From a virus, in the IMG/VR virus record IMGVR_UViG_3300035184_000577, positions 1 to 33,211 of that record: a stretch of DNA of 33,211 nucleotides; one strand, written 5' to 3'. Below, in pieces: positions 13,310 through 20,653 of this stretch. Each line of letters starts with the position of its first letter. The first letter of the stretch is position 1. Below the pieces are notes generated by a model that saw only the letters and a list, made by a program, of their open reading frames with translations, made no database searches and had not been told where the DNA came from. The position numbers were made by a program, and so were the translations under genes.

Positions 13310-13451
13310 CGCTTTAGAATATATTTAAAGACGTTTAGCGGTACTTTTAATAAATTTAGGTGCAATTATATAGATTTTAAAATATATACCCTTAAAAAGC
13401 ATTTATTAGTTTTCACAAAACATTAAATATTAAAAACAAAAACAAAACAAA
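13310..13451. other. AT-rich 142-base intergenic region
   Basis: No gene seen. It holds a weak hairpin near its start (CGCTTTA/TAAAGaCG), an AT-rich stretch with TATATA repeats (about 13366-13387), one 8-of-9 match to a DnaA box (GTTTTCACA, 13409-13417) and an A-rich translation leader before 13452. It could be an unwinding region belonging to an origin, but none of these signals is strong alone. Confidence 0.35.
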
Positions 13452-13799
13452 ATGAACAAACAAAACAAAGAATTAAAAAGCGGATTGGAACTTTTATTAT
13501 TATTGGATTTAACCTTGGCAACAATGGATGATTACCATTTAAAAGGCCCGGTAAAAAATAAGGCGAATTTATTCCGCAACGCTTTAGAAAAACAAATTAA
13601 TACTTCAGTTGATTACGTTATGGGTTACAATGAAGATTTTTTTCAAAACGCATCAAAAAGAAAAGAACGAATGATTAAACAATTGGCAAATTTAGATGAA
13701 GCCGATAATATTTTAATTAGTGAGTTTATAAATAAATTTATTGAAAATATTGATATTGCAAGAAAAAAAGGAATTGTTTTTTTTGATAAACTTTTGTAA
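13452..13799 (+). CDS. Hypothetical helical protein
   Basis: 115 residues, nearly all helix: a Leu-rich segment (SGLELLLLLDLTLATMDDYH, not long or hydrophobic enough for a membrane span because of the acids), then KANLFRNALEKQINTSVDYV and a Lys-rich C-terminus. It starts behind an AACAAAAACAAAACAAAATG leader. It lies between the initiator and the primase-helicase, so a replication accessory such as a helicase loader or inhibitor is conceivable, but no motif supports this. Confidence 0.6.
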   Translation: MNKQNKELKSGLELLLLLDLTLATMDDYHLKGPVKNKANLFRNALEKQINTSVDYVMGYNEDFFQNASKRKERMIKQLANLDEADNILISEFINKFIENIDIARKKGIVFFDKLL

Positions 13800-13809
13800 A
13801 AAAAGCTAT

Positions 13810-13836
13810 GTAATTAAAAAAATTCTTTTACTTTAG
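13810..13836 (+). promoter_or_regulatory. Conserved promoter/operator box, copy 2
   Basis: Nearly identical to 9826-9852, with AATTAAAAAAATTCTTTTAC and a -7 box degraded to TACTTTAG. It precedes the primase-helicase ATG by 21 bases. The conservation of the spacer beyond the polymerase boxes suggests a binding site for a regulator. Confidence 0.55.
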
Positions 13837-13856
13837 CCGAAACAAAAACAAAACAA

Positions 13857-15530
13857 ATGAAAACATTCAACGATTTTAATATTGATATCGGAAATAAAAA
13901 CGCCGGTAAAACAAAAACAAAATGCCCAAAATGTAGCGATACACGAAAAAATAAACGTGATAAATCTTTGTCAGTAGATATTGACCAAGGTTTATTTAAT
14001 TGCCACAACTGCGGTTGGAGTGGAACAACTAAATTCCAAAAGAAACCCGAATTTATTAAGCCAAGAAAAATTGATGTTAGTTTAAGCAAAGAACTAATTA
14101 ATTGGTTTGAATCACGTAAAATTTCTGAATCAACTTTGGTTCATTGGAAAATCGGCGAATCAAAAGAATATTTCCCGCAAGTTGGTAAAGAACGCCGCGC
14201 AGTTAATTTTAATTATTACCGAGAAAAAGAATTGGTAAACGTTAAGTTTAGAGATGCAGAAAAGAATTTTAAAATGGTTTCCGGTGCTGAACTTATTTTT
14301 TACGGATTGGATAACATCAAAGAAATGGAAACCGTTTATATCGTTGAAGGAGAAATGGACGCGCTTTCATTGCACGAATGCGGAATTTATTCTGTTTGTA
14401 GTGTACCAAATGGCGCATCAAAAGGAAATGCACGTTTAGAATATTTAGATAATTGTTTCGAATACTTTAAAGAAAAAAAACAAATTGTTTTATGTACTGA
14501 TAATGATGAAGCCGGTTTGGAATTACGTAATGAATTGGCCCGAAGGTTTGGCGCGTACCGTTGTAAATATGTTGAATTTGGCGATTTTAAGGATGCTAAC
14601 GAGGTTTTAATTGAAAAGGGTGCGCAAGCATTAAGGGATTTTATAAAAGACTCTAAAAACTTCCCTTTAGAGGGCGTTTTAAATATCAATGATATTTGGC
14701 AAAATGTATTAAATTTCAATGAAAACGGAATTAAAAATTATTCAATAGGTTTACCAAATTCAGATTCTTATTTTAAATTAGCATTGGGTGAATGGACAGT
14801 TGTAACGGGAATACCAAATTCCGGGAAATCGGACGTTGTAGACCAAATTTGCTGTAATATGGCGGTAAATTATGATATGCGTTGCGCTATGTTTGCGCCT
14901 GAATCATTTCCGTATGAAGGCCATATAAAAAGAATTGCAAATAAATTAAATGAAAAAAATTGTGATAATACCGATTTAAATAATACTAAAGATTTTATCG
15001 AGGACCATTTCTTTTGGATTAAAATTGATTTGGAAAATTTATCTTTAGAGGGAATTTTAAATGCATTTAGAGAATTGGTATTTCAAAAAGGAATTAACGT
15101 TGTAGTGATTGACCCTTGGAATATGTTAGACCATTCGGCCCAACGCGACCATTCATATATCGGAAAAGCGCTTTCACTAATTACGCAATTTTGCCAACAA
15201 ACAAACACGCATTTATTTTTAGTGGCGCACCCAAGAAAAATTGAATCTGAAAATGGTAATTATAAAAAACCAACTTTATATGATATTTCCGGAAGTGCGG
15301 ATTTCTTTAACAAAGCATATAATGGAATGATAGTTTTTAGATGTATTGGCCAAAAAACGCAATACAAATCAGATATCGTAAAAATGTATGTTGAAAAGGT
15401 AAAGCGTAAAGAAAACGGCCAATTGGGTGAATTTGAAATTGCACCTGATTTTGATTCCGGCGGTATTTATAAAGATATAAGTTTACAGAATAAAAAGTTT
15501 GAAGTAATAACCGATAACGTACCATTTTAA
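13857..15530 (+). CDS. Primase-helicase (T7 gp4-like)
   Basis: 557 residues. An N-terminal zinc-binding domain has CPKC (Cys23, Cys26) and CHNC (Cys49, Cys52). The TOPRIM primase core shows VEGEMDALSLHECG (163-176, Glu164) and CTDNDEAG (213-220, Asp215 and Asp217). The RecA-like helicase has Walker A GIPNSGKS (318-325) and Walker B VVVIDPWN (415-422, Asp419), then FLVAHPRK and later motifs. It would prime and unwind DNA at the phage fork. Length and order match T7-type bifunctional proteins. It begins behind promoter box copy 2 and its stop overlaps the next ATG by one base (TAATG), so the two are coupled. Confidence 0.93.
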   Translation: MKTFNDFNIDIGNKNAGKTKTKCPKCSDTRKNKRDKSLSVDIDQGLFNCHNCGWSGTTKFQKKPEFIKPRKIDVSLSKELINWFESRKISESTLVHWKIGESKEYFPQVGKERRAVNFNYYREKELVNVKFRDAEKNFKMVSGAELIFYGLDNIKEMETVYIVEGEMDALSLHECGIYSVCSVPNGASKGNARLEYLDNCFEYFKEKKQIVLCTDNDEAGLELRNELARRFGAYRCKYVEFGDFKDANEVLIEKGAQALRDFIKDSKNFPLEGVLNINDIWQNVLNFNENGIKNYSIGLPNSDSYFKLALGEWTVVTGIPNSGKSDVVDQICCNMAVNYDMRCAMFAPESFPYEGHIKRIANKLNEKNCDNTDLNNTKDFIEDHFFWIKIDLENLSLEGILNAFRELVFQKGINVVVIDPWNMLDHSAQRDHSYIGKALSLITQFCQQTNTHLFLVAHPRKIESENGNYKKPTLYDISGSADFFNKAYNGMIVFRCIGQKTQYKSDIVKMYVEKVKRKENGQLGEFEIAPDFDSGGIYKDISLQNKKFEVITDNVPF

Positions 15531-15769
15531 TGCCTAAAAAAAAGATTCAAAGATTTAAAGCAGTTACCGAAAGCCATTATAAGGCGATGCAATGGTGTTT
15601 AAAAAATAACATTAAAGTTTATGTAAAGCCAACTAAAAAAGGGTTAAAAGTTGAAATAAACGACAATGATAAAATAAATTGTTCGCCTATCTTTTACACA
15701 AACACCGATGCTTGCGATAAGTGTTGGGAACTTTATTTGTATATTTACAAGAAATATTGGACGGTATAA
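15530..15769 (+). CDS. Hypothetical basic protein
   Basis: 79 residues, Lys-rich. MPKKKIQRFKAVTESHYKAM is followed by a beta part (IKVYVKPTKKGLKVEIND) and a Cys pair CDKC in the C-terminal helix. Its ATG overlaps the helicase stop by one base, so it depends on helicase translation. Basic charge and location suggest a nucleic-acid-binding accessory of the replisome; no family recognised. Confidence 0.6.
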   Translation: MPKKKIQRFKAVTESHYKAMQWCLKNNIKVYVKPTKKGLKVEINDNDKINCSPIFYTNTDACDKCWELYLYIYKKYWTV

Positions 15770-15781
15770 AATGAATAAAAA

Positions 15782-15916
15782 ATGGAAATAAATTTAATTC
15801 TAATTGCACCAAATGCGATGTTGTTGGGTTGGCAATATTATAATCACGAACCCGGTTTTGAATTTAATGAAATAAATATTTATTTAATTTTTATGCAGTT
15901 TCAATTTAGATATTAA
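15782..15916 (+). CDS. Small conserved-type phage protein (WQYYNHEPGFEFNE)
   Basis: 44 residues from the ATG at 15782. It has a hydrophobic N-terminal patch (INLILIAPNAMLLGWQYYNH) and a beta C-terminus (EINIYLIFMQFQFRY). Short proteins with this WQYY..E..FE..E..IYL..M...F pattern are familiar to me from Bacteroidota phage genomes, always without known function. It lies 8 bases before the ParB-like gene. Confidence 0.6.
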   Translation: MEINLILIAPNAMLLGWQYYNHEPGFEFNEINIYLIFMQFQFRY

Positions 15917-15924
15917 AAAATCTT

Positions 15925-16368
15925 ATGCGTAAAATTGTAGATATAAAAACGATTAAAGAAACGCCAAACAATCCGCGTTTTATTAAAGACCCAAAATTTA
16001 AACTATTAGTTCAGTCAATTAAGAAATCACCTTGGATGATGGATATTAGGCCAATTGTAGTTGATGAAACAATGACAATACTTGGCGGAAATATGCGCTT
16101 AAAAGCGTGCAAATCGGCCGGGATGTTTGAAATTCCAATTCATATTGAAAGCGGATTGACTGAAGCACAAAAAAGGGAATTTATAATAAAAGACAATTCC
16201 GGATTCGGTGAATGGGATTGGGATATTTTAGCAAATGAATGGGATGTAAAACAACTAATTGAATGGGGTGTTGATTTACCGGTTTTTGATTTACCTTTAG
16301 ATGATGAACAACCAAAAGACGAAACAGATGATGATGATAAACACGTTTGCGAGTTGTGCGGACGTTAA
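15925..16368 (+). CDS. ParB N-terminal domain-like protein
   Basis: 147 residues. A ParB/Srx-like fold is indicated by NPRFIKDPKFKLLVQSIKK (16-34), RPIVVDETMTILGGNMRLKA (42-61, where GGNMRLKA corresponds to the GExRxxA loop) and IPIHIESGLTEAQKREFIIK. An acidic tail ends in CELCGR, half of a zinc knuckle. In phages this domain often sits next to or fused with a DNA methyltransferase; none follows here. Possible roles are nucleoside-triphosphate-dependent DNA binding or nicking. It is not a partition ParB, since no HTH domain or ParA is present. Confidence 0.75.
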   Translation: MRKIVDIKTIKETPNNPRFIKDPKFKLLVQSIKKSPWMMDIRPIVVDETMTILGGNMRLKACKSAGMFEIPIHIESGLTEAQKREFIIKDNSGFGEWDWDILANEWDVKQLIEWGVDLPVFDLPLDDEQPKDETDDDDKHVCELCGR

Positions 16369-16379
16369 AATAAATATCA

Positions 16380-16775
16380 ATGACTGAAAAATCTACAATA
16401 GAATTTCTAAATTCAAAAGGCCTAAATTTAGTTAAGGCAAAAAATCAATTTAGTTATTTTGATGCTTCAGATGATAGTTATTTAGTTGAAATAAAAAACA
16501 GAAAAAAATATTATAGCGACAAGTTAATCGAATCAATGAAACTTTATTCGAACTTTCAGCAATCAGTTATTCAAGGCAAAAAACTTCTTTACGTTGTTAC
16601 AGATGAAAAAGGTGTTTGGATTTTTAATATATCCGATTACATTGATGTAATTATAAAAACACCGCCTAAAGTATTAAATTTACCTAAAACAACGGAATTT
16701 GGTAATACTGATAAAATACCAAAATACTGCTACACTTTACCTGAATCAATAGCAAAGCATTTTAAGTTTTCGTAA
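16380..16775 (+). CDS. PD-(D/E)XK-like nuclease candidate
   Basis: 131 residues. FSYFDASDDSYLVEIKNRKK (24-43) gives an acidic residue followed by a beta strand with ExK (Glu37, Lys39), and LIESMKLYSNFQQSVIQGKK then LLYVVTDEKGVWIFNI supplies the helix and strands of a small restriction-endonuclease-like fold. It starts 11 bases after the ParB-like gene. It may process replication intermediates or host DNA. Catalytic assignment is by motif only. Confidence 0.6.
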   Translation: MTEKSTIEFLNSKGLNLVKAKNQFSYFDASDDSYLVEIKNRKKYYSDKLIESMKLYSNFQQSVIQGKKLLYVVTDEKGVWIFNISDYIDVIIKTPPKVLNLPKTTEFGNTDKIPKYCYTLPESIAKHFKFS

Positions 16776-16812
16776 AGTTTTCGTAAATAAATGAAAAAAT
16801 TCTTTTAAAAAG

Positions 16813-16843
16813 TTTGGTAATTGAAAATATTCTTTTATATTTG
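16813..16843 (+). promoter_or_regulatory. Promoter with conserved spacer box, copy 3
   Basis: TTTG (16813-16816), a 19-base spacer, TATATTTG (16836-16843): the best -33/-7 match in the window. The segment 16817-16843 repeats the boxes at 9826 and 13810. A partial copy (ATGAAAAAATTCTTTTA, 16791-16807) lies directly upstream, giving two tandem sites 30 bases apart. Confidence 0.75.
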
Positions 16844-16881
16844 TAGTGTCAATAAGACGAAACAAAACAAAAACAAACAAT

Positions 16882-17112
16882 ATGACTTTTAACAATTTTT
16901 TTAATACAGATTTTACAACTTTTAATAATAACGGAATTGAATTATTTAAATCTATGCTACAAAGCAAAGGTTTTAAAGAGGCAAGGTCTGATTGGTTTCA
17001 ATGTGGTTCTACATCTGCTATTAAGTATGTATTTAGAAATGAAACAAAGTTTGTTTCTTTTAGTCACGACAATAACAAAAGAATAGAAGTTTCTAATTAC
17101 GGATTAAACTAA
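16882..17112 (+). CDS. Small accessory protein, cassette A gene 1
   Basis: 76 residues from the ATG at 16882 after the leader AAACAAAAACAAACAATATG. Asn/Phe-rich start (MTFNNFFNTDFTTFNNNG), then a mixed alpha/beta part (LFKSMLQSKGFKEARSDWFQ, KFVSFSHDNNKRIEV). It is followed by a GGGCCG/CGGCCC hairpin and a second small gene. The cassette at 24446 has the same layout. Proteins of this kind are often early anti-host or regulatory factors, but nothing in the sequence proves that. Confidence 0.65.
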   Translation: MTFNNFFNTDFTTFNNNGIELFKSMLQSKGFKEARSDWFQCGSTSAIKYVFRNETKFVSFSHDNNKRIEVSNYGLN

Positions 17113-17121
17113 AAACAAACC

Positions 17122-17139
17122 GGGCCGTTAATTCGGCCC
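17122..17139 (+). repeat. Intercistronic hairpin GGGCCG-TTAATT-CGGCCC
   Basis: A perfect 6-bp GC stem with a 6-base loop, without T tract, between two small genes. A matching hairpin with the same stem is at 24701-24718, also followed by an ACAAATATTATG start. Confidence 0.75.
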
Positions 17140-17157
17140 ATTATAAAAACAAATATT

Positions 17158-17334
17158 ATGAAAGAATCATTAACAATTTTACACGAATACGCAATTGCAT
17201 CTGATAATTTGTGGCTTGCTTCTAAATTACAATTATTAGAAAAAGAAATTAAAATTGAAATTTTAAAAGAAAAACTTTTATTGCTTGACAAGTTTTCAGA
17301 GGAACAAAATTTAATTTTAAACGAACCAAATTAA
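17158..17334 (+). CDS. Small helical protein, cassette A gene 2
   Basis: 58 residues, ATG after AAAAACAAATATT. Entirely helical and Leu/Lys/Glu-rich (LASKLQLLEKEIKIEILKEK), probably a coiled coil. It follows the GGGCCG hairpin and is closed by a strong terminator at 17381. No family recognised. Confidence 0.6.
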   Translation: MKESLTILHEYAIASDNLWLASKLQLLEKEIKIEILKEKLLLLDKFSEEQNLILNEPN

Positions 17335-17380
17335 TAGACGTATTAATGTAAATTACCGTATGTATTTAGGCAACGGTTTT

Positions 17381-17405
17381 CCCTTTAGAAATAAAGGGTT
17401 TTTTT
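17381..17405 (+). terminator. Intrinsic terminator before terminase genes
   Basis: Perfect stem CCCTTTA (17381-17387) / TAAAGGG (17392-17398) with a GAAA tetraloop, then seven T. It separates the accessory cassette from the packaging genes. Confidence 0.85.
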
Positions 17406-17422
17406 ATATCCGTTAATTTATT

Positions 17423-17430
17423 TAACTTTG
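17423..17430 (+). promoter_or_regulatory. -7 box TAACTTTG directly before terS
   Basis: Good TAnnTTTG box only 4 bases before the terS ATG (17435). If used, the mRNA would be leaderless or nearly so. The -33 region lies in the terminator T tract. Confidence 0.4.
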
Positions 17431-17434
17431 CGTT

Positions 17435-17809
17435 ATGGCAGCAAAAACAAACATATTAAAAAGGAGTCTTTTAGATGCGTTGGAACAATCGCTTGGAATC
17501 ATCACAACGGCTTGCAAAATAGTTGGATGCAATCGTTCAACTTTTTACGGGCATTACAATCGCGATAGTGAATTCAGGGCCGCAGTAGATGATATTCAAA
17601 ACATTACTTTAGATTTTGCAGAATCGCAATTGCACAAACAAATAAAAGACGGGAACACAACCGCAACAATCTTTTACTTAAAAACTAAAGGAAAAAAACG
17701 TGGGTACATTGAAAGGCGTGAAGTTGAAATGACCGCCGAAGTATCAACAACCAAACTTTCATCTGAAGCACAAAAGAAAATAGACGATATTTTAAACGAT
17801 GAGTATTAA
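17435..17809 (+). CDS. terS: Terminase small subunit
   Basis: 124 residues. The N-terminal helix-turn-helix (LLDALEQSLGIITTACKIVG, CNRSTFYGHYNRDSEFRAAV, about 12-51) should recognise the packaging start site. A central helix (DFAESQLHKQIKDGNTTATI, about 66-85) would drive oligomerisation, and FYLKTKGKKRGYIER followed by an acidic C-terminus would contact TerL. Size is normal. The last 11 bases overlap the start of terL, the usual arrangement. A terminator lies upstream. Confidence 0.85.
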   Translation: MAAKTNILKRSLLDALEQSLGIITTACKIVGCNRSTFYGHYNRDSEFRAAVDDIQNITLDFAESQLHKQIKDGNTTATIFYLKTKGKKRGYIERREVEMTAEVSTTKLSSEAQKKIDDILNDEY

Positions 17810-19154
17810 CGAAATAATTAGGGAAAAATGCGAAAATTCCTTGTTATTCTTTACGCGTTATATTTTTAAAGAAAACACCGGGAAACGATTCGAAGCGGCT
17901 GAATTTCATAAAACGTTGGCTGATACACTTGAAAAAGTAAGCAACGGCGAAATCAAACGTTTGATAATTAACATTCCGCCAAGGTATGGGAAAACAGAAT
18001 TGGCGGTAAAAATGTTTATTGCTTGGAGTTTGGCAAAAAATCCTTCATCAAAATTTATTCATTTATCTTATTCGGATGCTTTAGCTTTGGACAATAGTTC
18101 GGCAACAAAAGAATATATAAATTCGGATGCGTTCCAACGTGTTTGGAATATAGGATTAAAAAAAGATTCACAAAGCCAAAAGAAATGGTACACAACCGAA
18201 GGCGGCGGAGTTTACGCAACATCTTCAGGGGGTGCAATTACGGGATTTGGTGCCGGAAGTGGTGGCGCAATTATAATTGATGACCCGTTAAAGCCTGATG
18301 ATGCTTTATCGGACGTTAGAAGGTCTTTTATTAATAATCGATACAATACAACCATTCGTTCAAGGGTTAACAGTCGTGACGTCCCTATTATCGTAATTAT
18401 GCAACGATTGCACGAGGAAGATTTATCCGGGTATTTGTTGGACGGTGGTTCAGGTGAACAATGGCATCATTTAAAATTGGCTGCATTGGATGATGAAAAC
18501 GTCCCGTTGTGGCCGGAAAAGCATTCGTTTGATGAACTCGAAGCAATTAGGCAAGCCGACAGATATACATTTTCGGGCCAATATTTGCAAATTCCTTCAC
18601 CGCCTGAAGGTGGCGAATGGCGAAAGGCTTGGTTTCAAAGCATTAATAAAGCAGAAATTCCGGGTGATGTTGTTTGGGAAATGTATATTGATGGAGCGTA
18701 TACAAAGGACACTAAAAATGACCCTACCGGAATACAAATCAGCGGTAAAAGTGGCGATAATTTATATATTTACAAAAGCATTGATAAATATTTGGAAATG
18801 CCTGAATTGAAATCTTTTATTGGTAATTTTGTTAAGTCGTGCGGGGTAAATGTTACGCAAATATTAGTCGAACCCAAAGCATCCGGTAAATCATTAGTTC
18901 AATTGTTAAGGCGTGAAACTAATTTCAATGTTTCAGAACTTAAAACAAACTTTGTTAGATATTCAAAAATAGAACGTGCGCGCGCATCTTCGCCATTTAT
19001 TGAAGGTGGTCGGGTTTATTTAGTGAAGGATAATTGGAACGAAGCATTTATTCAGCAAGTAAGTACTTTTCCGAATGCAAAACACGATGAACATATTGAT
19101 GTCACTTCATACGCTATTGAAAGGAACTTAATAAATAATTTCTTCATAGTTTAA
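17799..19154 (+). CDS. terL: Terminase large subunit
   Basis: 451 residues. The ATPase half has IPPRYGKTE (59-67, Walker A with Lys65) and AIIIDDPLK (157-165, Walker B). The RNase H-like nuclease half has MYIDGAYTK (Asp298), ILVEPKASGKS (Glu358) and KHDEHIDVTSYA (Asp434), all catalytic acids present. It pumps DNA into the prohead and cuts the concatemer. The Walker A form and length resemble Terminase_6/pac-type enzymes, which would agree with a circularly permuted genome. Overlaps terS by 11 bases. Confidence 0.93.
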   Translation: MSINEIIREKCENSLLFFTRYIFKENTGKRFEAAEFHKTLADTLEKVSNGEIKRLIINIPPRYGKTELAVKMFIAWSLAKNPSSKFIHLSYSDALALDNSSATKEYINSDAFQRVWNIGLKKDSQSQKKWYTTEGGGVYATSSGGAITGFGAGSGGAIIIDDPLKPDDALSDVRRSFINNRYNTTIRSRVNSRDVPIIVIMQRLHEEDLSGYLLDGGSGEQWHHLKLAALDDENVPLWPEKHSFDELEAIRQADRYTFSGQYLQIPSPPEGGEWRKAWFQSINKAEIPGDVVWEMYIDGAYTKDTKNDPTGIQISGKSGDNLYIYKSIDKYLEMPELKSFIGNFVKSCGVNVTQILVEPKASGKSLVQLLRRETNFNVSELKTNFVRYSKIERARASSPFIEGGRVYLVKDNWNEAFIQQVSTFPNAKHDEHIDVTSYAIERNLINNFFIV

Positions 19155-19171
19155 AACAATTATTAATTTTG

Positions 19172-19188
19172 TATTTTTACGAAAATTT
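19172..19188 (+). promoter_or_regulatory. Promoter-like TATTTTTACGAAAATTT before portal gene
   Basis: Same motif class as 2520, 22408, 26113 and 26548 (TAnnTTTAC followed by an A run and TTT), 33 bases before the portal ATG. Confidence 0.4.
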
Positions 19189-19204
19189 TACACTAAAATA
19201 AAAT

Positions 19205-20653
19205 ATGGCTTCATTTGTAGATAAATTAAAATCAATTTTAAGTAAAAACCAAACACAAAACACAAATTTAAATTATAACAAGGCGATTTATAATTGGTTA
19301 GGTGATTCAATTGTTTGGAATTCTGAAAATGATGATTCATATATAACCGAGGGTTATCAAAAGAATGCAACTATTTATTCGTTAATAAATTTAATTTCCA
19401 AAGCGGCAACAACAATTCCGTTTCAAGTTTATGAAATTAAAGACAAAAACAATTATAAACGTTATAAATCTTTAACAAGTGGAACAATTGACAGTACAAC
19501 AATAAACAAAGCGGCATTATTACAAAAGAAATCATTAGTTGAATTACAAGATACAGACTTGCACCAACTTTTAGAACGTCCAAATCCCGGTCAATCTTGG
19601 AATTCGTTTCTAACTGAAGCAATTTCATTTGGTAAATTAACGGGAAACAGATATATTTATGGAATTGGGCCGGATTCAGGGCCGAAGCAAGGTAAATTTA
19701 CTGAAATGTATGTAATGCCTTCGCAAGTAATGGAAATTGTTTCGGGCGGTATTATGGAACCGGTAAAGAGTTACAAGGTTAATTATAACGGGAATTTTGA
19801 AGTTCCCGCGTCTGAAATATGCCATATAAAAGATTTTAACCCGTATTATGATGGAACGGGTTCGCATTTATACGGACAATCGCCATTGCGTGCCGGATTA
19901 CGTTCATTAACAACAAACAATGAAGCGGTTCAGACGGGAGTTAAATATTTACAGAACCAAACGGCCCGAGGATTATTAATGTCTGAAGAGGGTGATTTAA
20001 ATGAAGTGCAAGCGCAACAATTAAAAGATAAATTCAGAAGGCAATTCCAAGGCTCTGAAAATGCCGGTGATGTTATTATAACACCAAAGAAATTATCGTG
20101 GGTTAACTTTGGTTTAAATGCTGCGGATATATCTTTAATCGAACAATATAATGCATCGGTAAAGGATTTATGTAATGTTTACAATGTACCCGTTCAATTA
20201 TTAAACAATACTGATTCAAGTTCTTACAACAATATGCGTGAAGCTAAAAAGGCTTTATATCAAAACGCCGTTATTCCTGAATTGCTTAAAATAAAAGACG
20301 AATTGAATCGTTGGTTGGCCCCAAAATACGGGAATGTCTGTATTGAGTTTGATTTTACTGTTATTCCTGAACTACAAGAAGAAACGGACAAAGTAGTTGA
20401 CCAATTATTGAAGGCGTGGTGGTTAACACCAAACGAAAAACGTTCTGTAATGTATTACGGGGTTGATGAAGAAAATGAAATATTAAATGATTATTTTATT
20501 CCGGCTAATTTAATCCCGGTGAACTCTAATCAAATCGATGAACCGGTTAAACCTATTGATGTTGATGTAAATAAGTTTTTAAAACAAACTGAAACACCTA
20601 AACAAGAAATAAAAGGAATTAAGGTTGCAACGTATGAAGATAAACAGAAATAA
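19205..20653 (+). CDS. Portal protein (HK97 family)
   Basis: 482 residues. Features of the HK97-type portal are an N-terminal AIYNWLGDSIVW and YSLINLISKAATTIPFQVYE, DTDLHQLLERPNPGQSWNSF, then GKLTGNRYIYG, HIKDFNPYYDG..GQSPLRAG, NVPVQLLNNTDSSSYNNMRE and the C-terminal helical part. It forms the dodecameric DNA gate at one capsid vertex. It follows terL and overlaps the MuF gene by 20 bases, in the classic order. Confidence 0.92.
   Translation: MASFVDKLKSILSKNQTQNTNLNYNKAIYNWLGDSIVWNSENDDSYITEGYQKNATIYSLINLISKAATTIPFQVYEIKDKNNYKRYKSLTSGTIDSTTINKAALLQKKSLVELQDTDLHQLLERPNPGQSWNSFLTEAISFGKLTGNRYIYGIGPDSGPKQGKFTEMYVMPSQVMEIVSGGIMEPVKSYKVNYNGNFEVPASEICHIKDFNPYYDGTGSHLYGQSPLRAGLRSLTTNNEAVQTGVKYLQNQTARGLLMSEEGDLNEVQAQQLKDKFRRQFQGSENAGDVIITPKKLSWVNFGLNAADISLIEQYNASVKDLCNVYNVPVQLLNNTDSSSYNNMREAKKALYQNAVIPELLKIKDELNRWLAPKYGNVCIEFDFTVIPELQEETDKVVDQLLKAWWLTPNEKRSVMYYGVDEENEILNDYFIPANLIPVNSNQIDEPVKPIDVDVNKFLKQTETPKQEIKGIKVATYEDKQK

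Noticed and set aside
16846-16881. Extended N-terminus for the cassette A protein from an alternative start
   Set aside because: The added residues are a translation of the leader (AAACAAAACAAAAAC), which is shared by unrelated genes; the ATG at 16882 is the start. The same applies to 24438-24491 before 24492.
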